Positions 42,873 through 53,737 of a DNA stretch of 64,000 nucleotides are shown here, piece by piece. Both the position numbers and the translations under genes were made by a program. Source of the DNA: Xanthomonas indica (lineage in GTDB: Bacteria; Pseudomonadota; Gammaproteobacteria; Xanthomonadales; Xanthomonadaceae); NCBI RefSeq assembly GCF_040529045.1, contig NZ_CP131914.1:2898501-2962500 (forward strand), written 5' to 3'. How positions within the stretch are numbered: the first letter of the stretch is position 1; each line of letters opens with the position of its first letter. The notes under the pieces were generated by a model. The model was not told the origin of the DNA, did not search any database, and saw only the letters and a list, made by a program, of their open reading frames with translations.

Positions 42873-45521
42873 TCAGAACTCCTGCCACTGCCCGTCGTCC
42901 GTCGCCGTGGTGACGCGCGGGACCGTCTTCAACGGGGCCGCAGTCGGTCGCCGAGGCGGTGTCGCCTTTGCCGCGGGAGCGGGCGGCACGGGACGGCGCG
43001 CCGGCGCCGGGGCGGCGATCGCCACGGCGGCGGCGGTCTCGAGCTTGAACAGCGCCACCGCCTGGTTGAGCTGGCCGGCCTGGTCCTCCATCGACCGCGC
43101 GGCGGCGGTGGCTTCCTCGACCAGTGCCGCGTTCTGCTGGGTGGCCTCGTCCATCTGGGCGATGGTCTGGTTGACCTGCTCGATGCCGGCCGACTGCTCC
43201 TGCGAGGCGGCGGAAATCTCGCCCATGATGTCGGTCACGCGCTGCACCGAGGCGACGATGTCCTGCATCGTGGTGCCGGCCTGCTCGACCAGGGCCGAGC
43301 CCTCGGCGACGCGCTCGACCGAATCGTCGATCAGGGTCTTGATCTCCTTGGCCGCATTCGACGAACGCTGGGCGAGGGTGCGTACCTCGCTGGCGACCAC
43401 GGCGAAACCGCGGCCCTGTTCGCCGGCGCGCGCCGCTTCCACCGCCGCGTTCAAGGCCAGGATGTTGGTCTGGAAGGCGATCCCGTCGATGACGCCGATG
43501 ATGTCGGCGATCTTCTTGGAGGCTGCCTCGATGCCGTCCATGGTGGTGACCACCTGGCCGACCACCGTGCCGCCCTGCGAGGCCACCGATGCCGCGCCCG
43601 CGGCCAACTGGTTGGCCTGGCGCGCATGCTCGGCGTTCTGCTTGACGGTGGAGGTCAGCTCTTCCATCGACGCAGCGGTCTCTTCCAGGCTGGCGGCCTG
43701 TTGTTCGGTGCGGCGCGAGAGGTCGTCGTTGCCGGCGGCGATCTCGGCCGCGGCGCCGTTGATGCTGATCGCCGCGGTCTGGATGCGCGCGACGATGGCC
43801 GCCAGCTGTTCGGTGGTGGCATTGGCGTCGTCGCGCATGGTGGCGAACACCCCCTGGAAGTCGCCATGCATGCGCGCGGTCAGGTCGCCGGCGGCGATGG
43901 CCTTCAACAGCGTGGACAGCGCCTGCAGGTTGCCGTCGGCGGTGGCCATCAGCTGGTTGAGGCTGTCGACCATCAGGCGGAAGTCGTACTGGAAGCGCTC
44001 GGCGTCGCCACGCACGCTGAAGTCCCCGGCCGCCGCAGCGCTGGCGAGGTGCTTGATCTCGCTGTTCATCGCAGTGAGGTTGCGCTTGACCGTGTCCATG
44101 GTCTCGGTGAGCACGGCCTTCTCGCCGGGCAGGCGATCCATGTCCTCGGACAGGTCGCCGATGGCGTAGCGGCCCATGATCTGCGCCAGGCGCAGCTTGA
44201 CCGCGATATGCGAGGCCGCGAGCGCATTGCTGTCGCGGACCATGCGCCCGTAGTCGCCCGGGAAGGCGCTTTCGTCCATGCGGAAGCTGATCTGCCCGGC
44301 ATCGTGGCGCTCGGCCATCTCCTTCTGCGCGTCGAGCACGGCGCGCAACTGCTGCTGCATGCGCTGCAGCGATCCCAGCAACTGCCCCAGCTCGTCGTTG
44401 CGCGGATACTGGATGCGGCTGTCCAGGCGGCCGGCGGCGACCGCGCTGGACACCTGCACCGCGCTGGCCAACGGCTTGACCACCAGCCGCCGCAGCAGCA
44501 GGTACAGGCCGCCGCTGAGCAGCAGCGCGGCGCACAGGCCGACCGCCACGATGGTCCACAGCAGGTTGCGCGCCTGCGCCATCAGCACTGTCTTCGGCAC
44601 CGCCACGCCCAGCGCGAAGCGCTCCTGGGCCTGGCCGATCTGCAGCGGCACATACACGTCCACGTCGGTGGTGCCGGTCTGCGGATCGACGGTGTCGCGG
44701 CTGACGGTCTTGCCCTGGGCGATGTCGGCGAGCAGGGCGCGGGTGGCCGGATCCTGCAGCTTCTTGCCGACCAGCGCAGGATCGCGGTCGGCGACGATGA
44801 CGCCACCGGGCGAGAGCAGGCGCACGCGGCCCTCGCCGAGCGGGCGCAGCTTGGCCACGCGCTGCTGCAGCGCGGCCAGGCCGAAATCGGTGGTGACCAC
44901 GCCGAGGAACTTGCCGTCTTCCAGGATCGGCGTGCTGACCGTGGTCATCAGCACCTTCTGTCCGGCGATCTCGTAATCGTAGGGTTCGGCGACGGTCGGC
45001 CGCAGCAGCTTGCGCGGATTCAGATACCAGTCGCCGGCGCCGGCCACGTCGTAGTCGCGCAACGGATCGCGCACCAGCTTTCCGTTCTGCCAGGACCAAT
45101 ACACCATGTAGCGGCCGCTGGCGTCGTGGCCGTCGCTGTTGGCGTAGTCCGCATCCTTGCCGTCCAGCGCCTGCGGTTCCCACAGCGTGCCGATGCCGGT
45201 CCAGTCGGGATGCTGCTGCAGTTCGCGGCGCAGGCTCTCGCTGAACAGCTCGCGTGCCTTGTCCTGGCCGCGCTGGGCGAGCAGGGCATTGGCCAGCGCC
45301 TGGTTGGAGACGGCGGATGCGCCGATGGTGCTGCCGATGCGCTCGGATTCCAGGCGCGCGGTGTCGGTCATGCCGACCTTGGCGGAGGCGAGCAGGGCGG
45401 AACTGCTGCGGGCGTAGATGATGGCGGCGGTAATGCCGAAGCACAGCAGGGCGATCGCGGCCACACCCAGCATCAGGCGGGTGGCGACACTGCTCGGGCG
45501 TGTGGAGGACGTCGTGGGCAT
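42873..45521 (-). CDS. Methyl-accepting chemotaxis protein with double-Cache sensor, WQEF tail (MCP 9)
   Basis: The 882-residue receptor has TM1 at about 16-36 and a large periplasmic dCache_1 domain (about 45-325). That domain shows [42 protein letters not shown] and [15 protein letters not shown]2 is near 335-358, followed by poly-HAMP of the [13 protein letters not shown] type and the signalling tip. The tail is QWQEF. dCache receptors often bind amino acids or related metabolites; the ligand is unassigned. The ATG at 45521 is preferred; a GTG at 45593 in the same frame would add 24 residues. It is the only dCache receptor in the run. Confidence 0.94.
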   Translation of the reverse strand: MPTTSSTRPSSVATRLMLGVAAIALLCFGITAAIIYARSSSALLASAKVGMTDTARLESERIGSTIGASAVSNQALANALLAQRGQDKARELFSESLRRELQQHPDWTGIGTLWEPQALDGKDADYANSDGHDASGRYMVYWSWQNGKLVRDPLRDYDVAGAGDWYLNPRKLLRPTVAEPYDYEIAGQKVLMTTVSTPILEDGKFLGVVTTDFGLAALQQRVAKLRPLGEGRVRLLSPGGVIVADRDPALVGKKLQDPATRALLADIAQGKTVSRDTVDPQTGTTDVDVYVPLQIGQAQERFALGVAVPKTVLMAQARNLLWTIVAVGLCAALLLSGGLYLLLRRLVVKPLASAVQVSSAVAAGRLDSRIQYPRNDELGQLLGSLQRMQQQLRAVLDAQKEMAERHDAGQISFRMDESAFPGDYGRMVRDSNALAASHIAVKLRLAQIMGRYAIGDLSEDMDRLPGEKAVLTETMDTVKRNLTAMNSEIKHLASAAAAGDFSVRGDAERFQYDFRLMVDSLNQLMATADGNLQALSTLLKAIAAGDLTARMHGDFQGVFATMRDDANATTEQLAAIVARIQTAAISINGAAAEIAAGNDDLSRRTEQQAASLEETAASMEELTSTVKQNAEHARQANQLAAGAASVASQGGTVVGQVVTTMDGIEAASKKIADIIGVIDGIAFQTNILALNAAVEAARAGEQGRGFAVVASEVRTLAQRSSNAAKEIKTLIDDSVERVAEGSALVEQAGTTMQDIVASVQRVTDIMGEISAASQEQSAGIEQVNQTIAQMDEATQQNAALVEEATAAARSMEDQAGQLNQAVALFKLETAAAVAIAAPAPARRPVPPAPAAKATPPRRPTAAPLKTVPRVTTATDDGQWQEF

Positions 45522-45623
45522 CGCGGTCGTCTCGATGGGAGGAATGGAGCGGTCGCGCGGCGTGGTCCCGGAAAGCGTCTGCTTTTGAGACACGTCAGGC
45601 AGAGCACATGCGCGATAGTGGCC

Positions 45624-45650
45624 TTATCGGCATGGCATCCCAGAAATGTA
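45624..45650 (-). promoter_or_regulatory. Sigma-28-like promoter of MCP 9
   Basis: The minus strand reads TACATTTC-N11-GCCGATAA: a perfect -10, exact spacing and a partial -35. Confidence 0.78.
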
Positions 45651-45806
45651 GTGGCGGTCGTGGTTCACCGCCGGGTGGCCGCACCGGTGCGGACCGCTTG
45701 GCCGGGGCCAGGCGCGCGGTCGACGGCGGCGCATGTCGGGCGGAGGCGGGGCGGCTCCGGAACGGCGCACTGCGGGGCGGCGCGGCCGCTGGGCGGGCAG
45801 GGTGGC

Positions 45807-45843
45807 AATAAAAAGGCCCCGGGAGCGGTTCGCTCTCGGGGCC
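45807..45843 (-). terminator. Intrinsic terminator of MCP 10
   Basis: On the minus strand GGCCCCG-A-GAGCG pairs with CGCTC-C-CGGGGCC (one A-C mismatch), followed by TTTTTATT. Confidence 0.9.
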
Positions 45844-45875
45844 GTTGGTGCGAGACGGGCGGCTGGGAGACGCGC

Positions 45876-48119
45876 TCAGAACTCCTGCCAGCTGTCGTCG
45901 CCAGCGGCGACGGCGACCGGCCGGGCCGCCGGCCGTACCGAACGCGCGGCCGGCTTGGCCGCCGGCTTGGCGGCCGACCGCGCGACCGCGCGGACCGGCG
46001 TGCTGGCCGCGGCCGGCTGGACGGCGTGACTGCCGTTGGCCTCGATCTTGAACACGGCCACGGCCTGGCTCAGCTGGCTGGCCTGTTCCTCCATCGACCG
46101 CGCCGCCGCGGTGGCTTCTTCCACCAGTGCCGCGTTCTGCTGGGTGGTCTCGTCCATCTGGGTGACGGTCTGGTTGACCTGCTCGATACCGGCCGACTGC
46201 TCCTGCGAGGCAGCGGCGATCTCGCCCATGATGTCGGTGACGCGCTGCACCGAGGTCACGATCTCCTGCATGGTCTTGCCTGCCTGGTCGACCAGCGCCG
46301 AGCCCTGGGCGACACGGCCGACGGAGTCGTCGATCAGACCCTTGATCTCCTTGGCGGCGTTGGCCGAGCGCTGCGCCAGGGTACGCACCTCGCTGGCGAC
46401 CACGGCGAAGCCGCGGCCCTGTTCGCCGGCACGCGCGGCTTCGACCGCCGCGTTGAGCGCCAGGATGTTGGTCTGGAACGCAATGCCGTCGATGACGCTG
46501 ATGATGTCGGCGATCTTCTTCGACGAGGCCTCGATCCCGCTCATGGTCTCGACCACCTGGCCGACCACCGCGCCGCCCTGCGAGGCGACCGCAGCCGCAC
46601 CGGTGGCGAGCTGGTTGGCCTGACGCGCGTGTTCGGCGTTCTGCTTGACGGTGGAGGTCAGTTCCTCCATCGACGCAGCGGTTTCTTCCAGGCTGGCGGC
46701 CTGCTGCTCGGTGCGGCGCGACAGATCGTCGTTGCCGGCGGCGATCTCGCTGGCGGCGCCGTTGATGCTGACCGCCGCGGTCTGGATCCGCGCGACGATC
46801 GCCGCGAGTTGTTCGGCGGTGGCGTTGGCGTCGTCGCGCATGGTGGCGAACACGCCCTGGAACTGGCCGTGCATGCGCGCGGTCAGGTCGCCGGCGGCGA
46901 TCGACTGCAGCAGCGACGACAACGCCTGCAGGTTGCCGTCGGCGGTGGCCATCAGCTGGTTGAGGCTCTCGACCATCAGGCGGAAGTCGTACTGGAAGCG
47001 CTCGGCATCGCCGCGCACGCTGAAATCGCCGGCCGCCGCCGCGCCGGCCAGGTGCTTGATCTCGTGGTTCATCGCGGTGAGGTTCTGCTTCACCTTGTCC
47101 ATGGTCTCGGTGAGCACGGCCTTTTCGCCGGGCAGCCGGTCCATGTCGTCGGACAGGTCGCCGATGGCGTAGCGGCCCATGATCTGCGCTAGGCGCAGCT
47201 TCACCGCGATGTGCGAGGCCGCCAGGGCGTTGCTGTCGCGGACCATGCGGCCGTAGTCGCCGGGGAACACGGTTTCGTCCATGCGGAAACTGATCTGGCC
47301 CGCATCGTGGCGCTGGGCCATCTCGGCCTGCGCGGCGAGCACCGACTGCAACTGGCTCTGCATCTTGTCCATGCTCAGCAGCAGCACGCCGGCCTCGTCC
47401 TTGCTGCGCAGGTCGATCGTATTGTCGAGCTTGCCGCGGGCGATGGCGTCGGCCACGCCGATCGCGGTGCCGAGACGCTTGAGCAGCTGCCGGCGGATCA
47501 GGACCGCCAGGCCGATCGCGGCCACGATCACCAGCAGGTTGCCCAGCAGGATGGCCCACTTGTTCTGCGCGCGCACGGTGTCCAGGGTCGCGCTGCGCTT
47601 GGTCAGCAGGCCGCGTTCCTCGTCGGTGAACTCACCGAGCAGGCTGCGGATCGTTTGCATGGCCTTGCGGTCGCGGGCCTGGCCGAACTCGGCGGCGATC
47701 TGCGCCGGATCGTTGGATTGGGTGCGCAGCGCGATGATCTGCTTCTCGACGCCGACCAGATCGTCGAACGCCGCATGCACCTTCTCCAAGCGTGCCTGCT
47801 GGCGCGGATTGTCCGCGGTCAGGCGCTTGGCTTCGGCGAAATTCTTGTCGAACGCGGCCAGGCCGGCAGTGAACGGTTGCAGATGCTGCTGCTGGCCCGC
47901 CAGCAGGTAGCCGCGCGAGCCGGTTTCCACGTTGAGGGCGTCGATTTCCATCATGTCGCCGGTGGCCAGCACCTTGTAGGTGTGGTCGTTCATGTCGGCG
48001 GCATTGTTGAGCGAGAACAGGCTGCTCAGGCTGATCGAGCCGATGATCACCGTGATCAACACGATGATCGCAAAACTGAGTGCGAGCCTGGCGGAAAGAC
48101 TGAGATTCTTGAGCGTCAT
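45876..48119 (-). CDS. Methyl-accepting chemotaxis protein with CHASE3-like sensor, SWQEF tail (MCP 10)
   Basis: The 747-residue receptor has TM1 at 9-32 and a periplasmic helical domain of CHASE3 type (about 37-180). The hallmark [19 protein letters not shown] lies in it. TM2 is near 188-207, then [13 protein letters not shown]-type poly-HAMP and an intact tip. The linker before the tail is a Pro/Ala/Arg repeat-like run ([20 protein letters not shown]). The tail is SWQEF. AGGA precedes the ATG. Its leader is strikingly AT-rich. The CHASE3 signal is unknown. Confidence 0.95.
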   Translation of the reverse strand: MTLKNLSLSARLALSFAIIVLITVIIGSISLSSLFSLNNAADMNDHTYKVLATGDMMEIDALNVETGSRGYLLAGQQQHLQPFTAGLAAFDKNFAEAKRLTADNPRQQARLEKVHAAFDDLVGVEKQIIALRTQSNDPAQIAAEFGQARDRKAMQTIRSLLGEFTDEERGLLTKRSATLDTVRAQNKWAILLGNLLVIVAAIGLAVLIRRQLLKRLGTAIGVADAIARGKLDNTIDLRSKDEAGVLLLSMDKMQSQLQSVLAAQAEMAQRHDAGQISFRMDETVFPGDYGRMVRDSNALAASHIAVKLRLAQIMGRYAIGDLSDDMDRLPGEKAVLTETMDKVKQNLTAMNHEIKHLAGAAAAGDFSVRGDAERFQYDFRLMVESLNQLMATADGNLQALSSLLQSIAAGDLTARMHGQFQGVFATMRDDANATAEQLAAIVARIQTAAVSINGAASEIAAGNDDLSRRTEQQAASLEETAASMEELTSTVKQNAEHARQANQLATGAAAVASQGGAVVGQVVETMSGIEASSKKIADIISVIDGIAFQTNILALNAAVEAARAGEQGRGFAVVASEVRTLAQRSANAAKEIKGLIDDSVGRVAQGSALVDQAGKTMQEIVTSVQRVTDIMGEIAAASQEQSAGIEQVNQTVTQMDETTQQNAALVEEATAAARSMEEQASQLSQAVAVFKIEANGSHAVQPAAASTPVRAVARSAAKPAAKPAARSVRPAARPVAVAAGDDSWQEF

Positions 48120-48362
48120 CGTCGTGGTCCTGATGGGTGAAGCATTGGGGATGGCGTACCCCTTGCCTGAGTCGATGTCCGCGGAGGCGTCGGGCGCTGC
48201 CTTAACTATTTCTTCTGTAAATCAAAATCATCAAATTGATAGCTTTTTAACTTCAATAGATTTTTCAGATTGAAGCGTTTATTTCGATTGCGTTTTTCTT
48301 GCTTTAGCGCGTTGATGGCAAAATTTGTTCAAATTTGTAGACAATTTGTGTGCGCAAGTGAC

Positions 48363-48389
48363 GTATCGGCATGATGTCGGCGTTCTTTA
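48363..48389 (-). promoter_or_regulatory. Sigma-28-like promoter of MCP 10
   Basis: The minus strand reads TAAAGAAC-N11-GCCGATAC, with exact spacing and near-consensus boxes. It implies a leader of about 235 nt. Confidence 0.85.
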
Positions 48390-48509
48390 CGCGTCCATTG
48401 CGTGTGTTTAGCTGGGTTTCACGTTTACTTCACGCATGCCTGGATGCGCTTCACGCTCTGCGGCCACGGAGGTGTCACGCGATCCCGTCATGGCCGGTGA
48501 GGCCGGTCG

Positions 48510-48541
48510 AAAAAAAAGCCCGGGAGTTGACGCTCCCGGGC
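48510..48541 (-). terminator. Intrinsic terminator of MCP 11
   Basis: On the minus strand GCCCGGGAG, a 6-nt loop and CTCCCGGGC are followed by eight T residues. Confidence 0.93.
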
Positions 48542-48579
48542 ACGATGTCACGCAGTCGTCGGCAGCTCGGTCAGCGCGA

Positions 48580-50841
48580 TCAGAACTCCTGCCAGTCGGT
48601 GCCGCCGGCTGCAACGGCGGCGGCGCTCTTGGTCATCGGCCGGTGCACGGCCGTGCGCGGGGCCGGCGTCTTGACCGGCCGCCGTGCGCTGGCGCTGGCC
48701 AGTGCCGATGGCGGAACGGACGCGCGGTGGGCTGCCGCCGGCGCCTGCTGGTCGATCTTGAACAGGGCCACGGCCTGGCTCAGCTGGCCAGCCTGATCCT
48801 CCATCGAACGGGCCGCGGCGGTGGCTTCCTCCACCAGCGCGGCATTCTGCTGGGTGGTTTCGTCCATCTGCATCACGGTCTGGTTGACCTGCTCGATGCC
48901 GGCGGACTGCTCCTGCGAGGCCGCGGAGATGTCGCCCATGATGTCGGTGACGCGCTGCACCGAGCTCACGATCTCGGTCATGGTCCTGCCGGCCTGGTCG
49001 ACCAGGGCCGAACCCTGCGCGACGCGGCTCACCGAGTCGTCGATCAGGGTCTTGATCTCCTTGGCCGCATTCGACGAACGCTGGGCGAGGGTGCGTACTT
49101 CGCTGGCCACGACGGCGAAGCCGCGGCCCTGTTCGCCGGCGCGCGCCGCTTCGACGGCGGCGTTCAAGGCCAGGATGTTGGTCTGGAAGGCGATGCCATC
49201 GATCACCGAGATGATGTCGGCGATCTTCTTCGAGGAGGCCTCGATGCCGCTCATGGTCTGCACGACCTGGCCGACCACGTCGCCGCCCTGCGAGGCGACG
49301 GCCGCTGCGCCGCTGGCGAGCTGATTGGCCTGGCGCGCGTGCTCGGCGTTCTGCTTCACGGTGGAGGTCAGTTCCTCCATCGAGGCGGCGGTTTCCTCCA
49401 GGCTGGCGGCCTGCTGCTCGGTGCGCCGCGACAGGTCGTCGTTGCCGGTGGCGATCTCGCTGGCCGCGGCATTGATGCTGACCGCCGCGGTCTGGATACG
49501 CGCCACGATCGACGCCAACTGTTCGGTGGTGGCGTTGGCGTCGTCGCGCATGGTGGCGAACACGCCCTGGAAGTCGCCGTGCATGCGGACGGTGAGATCT
49601 CCGGCCGCGATCGACTGCAGCAGGGACGACAGCGCCTGCAGGTTGCCGTCTGCAGTCGCCATCAGCTGATTGAGGCTGTCGACCATCAGGCGGAAATCGT
49701 ACTGGAAGCGTTCGGCATCGCCGCGCACGCTGAAGTCGCCGGCCGCGGCGGCCCCGGCCAGGTGCTTGATCTCGGTGTTCATCGCGGTCAGGTTGTGCTT
49801 GACCGTGTCCATCGTCGCGGTGAGGCGGGCCTTCTCGCCGGGCAGGCGGTCCATGTCCTCGGACAGGTCGCCGATCGCATAGCGGCCCATGATCTGCGCC
49901 AAACGCTCGGTCACCGCGATATGTGCGGCGGCCAGCGCATTGCTGTCGCGGACCATGCGGCCGTAGTCGCCGGGAAACACGCTTTCGTCCATGCGGTAGC
50001 TGGTCTGGCCGGCGTCGTGGCGCTGGGCCATCTCCGCCTGCGCGGCGAGCACCGCCTGCAATTGCTGCTGCATGCGTCCCATGGCATTCAACAGGCGGCC
50101 GGTTTCGTCGCTGGCCTGGGTGCGCACGGCATTGTGCATGTCGCCGTTGGCGATCGCCTCGGCCGCGCGGGTCGCCAGGCGCAGCGGTGCGGTCAGGCTC
50201 TGAGTGATGGTCAGCGCCAGCAGTGCGCTGAGCGCGAGCGCGAACACGGTGCCGCCGATCAACAGCATGCGGCCACGTTCCATCGAATCCAGCGCCGACT
50301 GGTAGGCCTCGGCGGCCTGGGATTTTTGCCGATCGGCGAATTCGCGGATCTTGCTCTGCCATGCCAGGGTCGCCGGCAACGCGTCGCGATTGAGCATCTC
50401 CACGGCCTTGGCGGTGTCGCCCGCTTCGCGCGTTGCCACGATGGCGTCGTTGATCTTCTTCGCGGCGGCACGCTTGGCATCCATGTCCGCTCGCATCGCG
50501 CGGCCGGTCGGGGTGCTGGAGAGCGTGTCGATCTTGGCGCGTGCCGCTGCGTAGCGCTCGCGCTGTTTGCTGAACGTCTCCAGTGCCTGCTTGCGGATTG
50601 CCGGGTCGGTGGAGGTGGTGTAGGTGCTGAGCGCGACCAGCACGGAAGAATTGGCATCGAGCATCTGGTTGCTGAATTCGATCTTCGCCATGCGGTCCAG
50701 CACGATCATGTCCAGTTGCTTGCGCGCGTCGGCCATGCCGGACAGCCCGATGATCACCAGGACCACCGAAAGAAGAATCAGCAGGCCGAATGCGGCCGAC
50801 AGGCGCATCCCGACGTTGTAGCGTTGCAGAAAGCGGATCAT
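48580..50841 (-). CDS. Methyl-accepting chemotaxis protein, mosaic 4-helix-bundle receptor, DWQEF tail (MCP 11)
   Basis: The 753-residue receptor has the leader [19 protein letters not shown] and sensor of the MCP 6/7/12 group (TM1 about 13-33, TM2 about 190-212). After the first HAMP it switches to the [29 protein letters not shown] poly-HAMP of the MCP 1/5/9/10 group. A 242-bp identity to MCP 5 lies in that section. The gene therefore looks like a recombinant of the two subfamilies. The signalling tip is intact and the tail is DWQEF. AAGGAG stands seven bases before the ATG. A poor sigma-28-like match (ATCCGGAA-N11-GCCGATTC, 50881-50907) is the best promoter candidate. Confidence 0.95.
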   Translation of the reverse strand: MIRFLQRYNVGMRLSAAFGLLILLSVVLVIIGLSGMADARKQLDMIVLDRMAKIEFSNQMLDANSSVLVALSTYTTSTDPAIRKQALETFSKQRERYAAARAKIDTLSSTPTGRAMRADMDAKRAAAKKINDAIVATREAGDTAKAVEMLNRDALPATLAWQSKIREFADRQKSQAAEAYQSALDSMERGRMLLIGGTVFALALSALLALTITQSLTAPLRLATRAAEAIANGDMHNAVRTQASDETGRLLNAMGRMQQQLQAVLAAQAEMAQRHDAGQTSYRMDESVFPGDYGRMVRDSNALAAAHIAVTERLAQIMGRYAIGDLSEDMDRLPGEKARLTATMDTVKHNLTAMNTEIKHLAGAAAAGDFSVRGDAERFQYDFRLMVDSLNQLMATADGNLQALSSLLQSIAAGDLTVRMHGDFQGVFATMRDDANATTEQLASIVARIQTAAVSINAAASEIATGNDDLSRRTEQQAASLEETAASMEELTSTVKQNAEHARQANQLASGAAAVASQGGDVVGQVVQTMSGIEASSKKIADIISVIDGIAFQTNILALNAAVEAARAGEQGRGFAVVASEVRTLAQRSSNAAKEIKTLIDDSVSRVAQGSALVDQAGRTMTEIVSSVQRVTDIMGDISAASQEQSAGIEQVNQTVMQMDETTQQNAALVEEATAAARSMEDQAGQLSQAVALFKIDQQAPAAAHRASVPPSALASASARRPVKTPAPRTAVHRPMTKSAAAVAAGGTDWQEF

Positions 50842-50880
50842 ATCGATCTCCTTGAAAAGGGAATGCCGCCGCGCCGGTCG

Positions 50881-50907
50881 GAATCGGCACGGGGCGGGTT
50901 TCCGGAT
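50881..50907 (-). promoter_or_regulatory. Weak sigma-28-like promoter candidate of MCP 11
   Basis: The minus strand reads ATCCGGAA-N11-GCCGATTC. The spacing is right and the -10 begins well, but the -35 is poor. It lies about 40 bp upstream of the ATG. Confidence 0.35.
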
Positions 50908-50933
50908 GTAGCCAGTGCTGCGGTTGTGGTGGA

Positions 50934-50958
50934 GCGGCCGCCATGCTGGGGCGGCCGC
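50934..50958 (-). terminator. Hairpin downstream of MCP 12
   Basis: GCGGCCGCC, a 7-nt loop and GGCGGCCGC lie about 25 bases after the MCP 12 stop. There is no T-run. Confidence 0.45.
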
Positions 50959-50984
50959 CTGTAGCGAAAGACGGCTTGGTGTCC

Positions 50985-53243
50985 TCAGAACTCCTGCCAG
51001 TCGCCGGTGCTGGCCTCGGCCAGTGCGGCGGCCCGCACTGGCGCCGGCGCCGGCCGCGGCGTGCGCGGGGGCGGCGTCGGCACCGCGCTGCGCGATGCGG
51101 CCGGACGCGCGATCCGTACCACGGTGGAGGTGGCTGGCGCGGCGCTTGCCGTGTCCAACTTGAACACCGCCACCGACTCGGTCAGGTGCCCGGCCTGTTC
51201 TTCCATGGAACGCGCTGCGGCGGTGGCCTCTTCCACCAGGGCCGCGTTCTGCTGCGTGGTTTCGTCCATCTGCATCACGGTCTGGTTGACCTGCTCGATG
51301 CCGGCCGACTGCTCCTGCGAGGCGGCGGCGATCTCGCCCATGATGTCGGTGACGCGCTGCACCGAACTCACGATCTCCTGCATGGTCTTGCCGGCCTGGT
51401 CGACCAGGACCGAGCCTTCGGCGACGCGTTCGACCGAGTCGTCGATCAGGTCCTTGATCTCCTTGGCGGCGTTGGCCGAGCGCTGCGCCAGCGTGCGCAC
51501 TTCGCTGGCGACCACGGCGAAGCCGCGGCCCTGTTCGCCGGCACGCGCGGCCTCCACCGCCGCGTTGAGTGCCAGGATGTTGGTCTGGAAGGCGATGCCG
51601 TCGATCACCGAGATGATGTCGGCAATCTTGCGCGAGGACGCCTCGATGCCGCTCATGGTCTGCACGACCTGGCCGACCACGCTGCCGCCATGCGAGGCGA
51701 CGCTGGCCGCACCGCTGGCGAGTTGATTGGCCTGGCGTGCATGCTCGGCGTTCTGCTTGACCGTGGAGGTCAGCTCTTCCATCGAGGCGGCGGTTTCCTC
51801 CAGGCTGGCGGCCTGCTGCTCGGTGCGCCGCGACAGGTCGTCGTTGCCGGTGGCGATCTCGCTGGCCGCGGCATTGATGCTGACCGCCGCGGTCTGGATG
51901 CGGCCGACGATGCCGGTCAACTGATCGGCGGTGGCATTGGCGTCGTCGCGCATGGTCGCGAACACGCCCTGGAAGTCGCCATGCATGCGCGCGGTGAGGT
52001 CGCCGATGGCGATGGACTGCAGCAGGGCCGAGAGCTTGCCCAGGTTGCGGTCGCTGACCTCCATCATCGCATTGAGGTCCTGCACCATCAGGCGGAAGTC
52101 GTGCTGGAAGTGCGCGGCATCGCCGCGTGCGCTGAAGTCGCCGGCCGCGGCCGCCGCGGCCAGGCGCTTGATCTCGGTGTTGATCGCCAGCAGGCTGGCC
52201 TTGGCCGCGTCCATCGATTCGTGCAGCACCGCACGGCTGCCGGGCAGGCGGCGCGCGTCGCGGCGCAGGTCGCCGTTGGCGTATTCGTTGAGCACGCCGA
52301 TGGCGTCGACGATGGCGTCCAGGTGCTCGAACATCATGGTGTTGATGCCCTTGCTGAGCTCGCCGTACACGCCCGGGAAGTCCTGCGGCATGCGGTGGCT
52401 CATGTCCTTGTCGGCATGCAGCTCGATCATCAACGCGGTTTCGCTGGAGAAGCGCTGCAACTGTTGCTGCATCGCGTCCATCGCCAGCAGCAGGCGGCCA
52501 GGCTCGTCGCGGGCGTCGGTGGCGACGTCGTTGTCCAGACGCCCGGCGGCGATGGCCTCGGCGGCGCGGGTGGCGCGCGACAGTGGCCCGGTCAGGCTGC
52601 GGGTGATCGTCCAGGCCAGCAGGCCGCTGACGAGCAGCACCGCCAGGCCGCCGGCGATCAGCATGTTGCGGCCAGCTGCCATCGCCTGGGTCGCCTTGGC
52701 ATAGGCGTGCTTCATCTGCACATCCTGGATATCGGCGTTCTCACGGATCTTGGCCTGCCAGGCGGCGGTGGCCGGCCGTGCCTGCTCGCTCAGCACCGCC
52801 TGCGCCTCGGCATTGCGATTTGCGGCCCCCAGTGCGATGACCTGATCGTTGAGCTTGCCGGCGACGACGCGATCGGCGTCGATCTCCGCGCGCAGCTTCC
52901 TGATCTTCTCTTCGGTGGCCGGAAACGCCTCGAGTTGCCTGCGCATTTCCGCATAGTGCCGGCGATGCTCCTGGATGTCCGCCAGCGCCTGCTGGTTGAG
53001 CTCGCTGTTGGAGACCATCGTCAAGGTGCCGAGCGCGATCAGGATGTTGGCGTTGTCGTCGAGCATGCCGTTGCTGATGCGGACCTTCTCGACGTTGACC
53101 TTGACGATGCGGTCTAGCTCGCTGCGCGCCTGCGACATGGACAGCAGTCCAGCGGCGATCAGCAGGCAGGACAGCACGATCAACAGGCCGAATGCGCCGC
53201 CGAGACGGCGGCCGACGTTGTAGCGTTGCAAGAACGAAGTCAT
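50985..53243 (-). CDS. Methyl-accepting chemotaxis protein, 4-helix-bundle sensor, DWQEF tail (MCP 12)
   Basis: The 752-residue receptor has the leader [21 protein letters not shown]1 about 13-33, a helical sensor (about 34-190, [20 protein letters not shown]) and TM2 about 191-212. [20 protein letters not shown] poly-HAMP and an intact tip follow. The tail is DWQEF. It is closest to MCP 7 in the sensor, and a 242-bp HAMP segment is identical to MCP 6. The ATG at 53243 matches the shared leader; the open frame extends 38 codons further without support. It is the receptor nearest cheA and has its own promoter and leader of about 280 bp. Confidence 0.95.
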   Translation of the reverse strand: MTSFLQRYNVGRRLGGAFGLLIVLSCLLIAAGLLSMSQARSELDRIVKVNVEKVRISNGMLDDNANILIALGTLTMVSNSELNQQALADIQEHRRHYAEMRRQLEAFPATEEKIRKLRAEIDADRVVAGKLNDQVIALGAANRNAEAQAVLSEQARPATAAWQAKIRENADIQDVQMKHAYAKATQAMAAGRNMLIAGGLAVLLVSGLLAWTITRSLTGPLSRATRAAEAIAAGRLDNDVATDARDEPGRLLLAMDAMQQQLQRFSSETALMIELHADKDMSHRMPQDFPGVYGELSKGINTMMFEHLDAIVDAIGVLNEYANGDLRRDARRLPGSRAVLHESMDAAKASLLAINTEIKRLAAAAAAGDFSARGDAAHFQHDFRLMVQDLNAMMEVSDRNLGKLSALLQSIAIGDLTARMHGDFQGVFATMRDDANATADQLTGIVGRIQTAAVSINAAASEIATGNDDLSRRTEQQAASLEETAASMEELTSTVKQNAEHARQANQLASGAASVASHGGSVVGQVVQTMSGIEASSRKIADIISVIDGIAFQTNILALNAAVEAARAGEQGRGFAVVASEVRTLAQRSANAAKEIKDLIDDSVERVAEGSVLVDQAGKTMQEIVSSVQRVTDIMGEIAAASQEQSAGIEQVNQTVMQMDETTQQNAALVEEATAAARSMEEQAGHLTESVAVFKLDTASAAPATSTVVRIARPAASRSAVPTPPPRTPRPAPAPVRAAALAEASTGDWQEF

Positions 53244-53525
53244 GTGTGGAACCCCTTTTATCGAGTGAGGAGCGGTTGCGCGCTCCAACGCGAAAGGGAG
53301 ACCCCGCCGTGGCGCCTGGCGGATGTGGCGAAATGCGCAACGGAAATCCGTGAGCACACGAACGCGCGCGCCGCGAGAGCGCCGACATCGAACGGTGTTT
53401 CCCTTTCCCCTGCAACATTCGCTTCAGCGCCCGGCGTGTGACGGCCGTGCGTTCCCCCTGAAGCGCCGGCACGCCTCCCCAGGCGGCCGGTTCGCGCACG
53501 TAGACAAAAACTGTGCGCTCTATTG

Positions 53526-53552
53526 CTATCGACAGTACCGGCGGATTCTTTA
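53526..53552 (-). promoter_or_regulatory. Sigma-28-like promoter of MCP 12
   Basis: The minus strand reads TAAAGAAT-N11-GTCGATAG, with exact spacing and TAAAG intact. Confidence 0.83.
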
Positions 53553-53678
53553 GGGTCCTGTGCTGTCCTTGCGTGGCCGTTGCCTGTCCGGCAATGGCGC
53601 GCTTATGACGGTGGCGGCAGCCGCAGCGGTACCGGCAGGACACGCGTTGCGGCCATGGCATCGCATGGCGCACAACGC

Positions 53679-53705
53679 AAAAGCCCCGGCATCGCTGCCG
53701 GGGCT
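53679..53705 (-). terminator. Intrinsic terminator of the STAS-cheY-cheA operon
   Basis: On the minus strand AGCCCCGGCA, a GCGA loop and TGCCGGGGCT are followed by TTTGCG. The T-run is short. Confidence 0.8.
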
Positions 53706-53737
53706 CGTGTGGGACGTGACGCGGGAAGATCCTGCGG

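Larger units (their letters stand above)
48120..48579. other. Intergenic region with AT-rich leader of MCP 10
   Basis: About 170 bp (48195-48360) is strongly AT-rich in an otherwise GC-rich window, with many A/T runs (for example AAATCAAAATCATCAAATTG). It lies between the sigma-28-like promoter at 48363-48389 and the MCP 10 ATG, so it would be transcribed as a leader. No ORF with a ribosome site and no riboswitch consensus was recognised. The right side holds the MCP 11 terminator. Confidence 0.7.
53244..53737. other. Intergenic region between MCP 12 and cheA
   Basis: This 494-bp gap holds the MCP 12 promoter (53526-53552), its ~280-bp leader and the cheA terminator (53679-53705). No gene is visible. 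Confidence 0.65.

Noticed and set aside
42762-47192. Very long plus-strand open frames opposite the MCPs (for example 1476 codons here, 1329 codons at 13368-17357, 1038 codons at 115-3231)
   Set aside because: They lie antisense to well-recognised genes, are His/Arg/Gly/Ala/Gln-rich, lack ribosome sites and reflect the GC-rich codon bias of the true strand.
48120-48360. A c-di-GMP riboswitch in the AT-rich leader of MCP 10
   Set aside because: I could not find the conserved GEMM core sequences on the transcribed strand.
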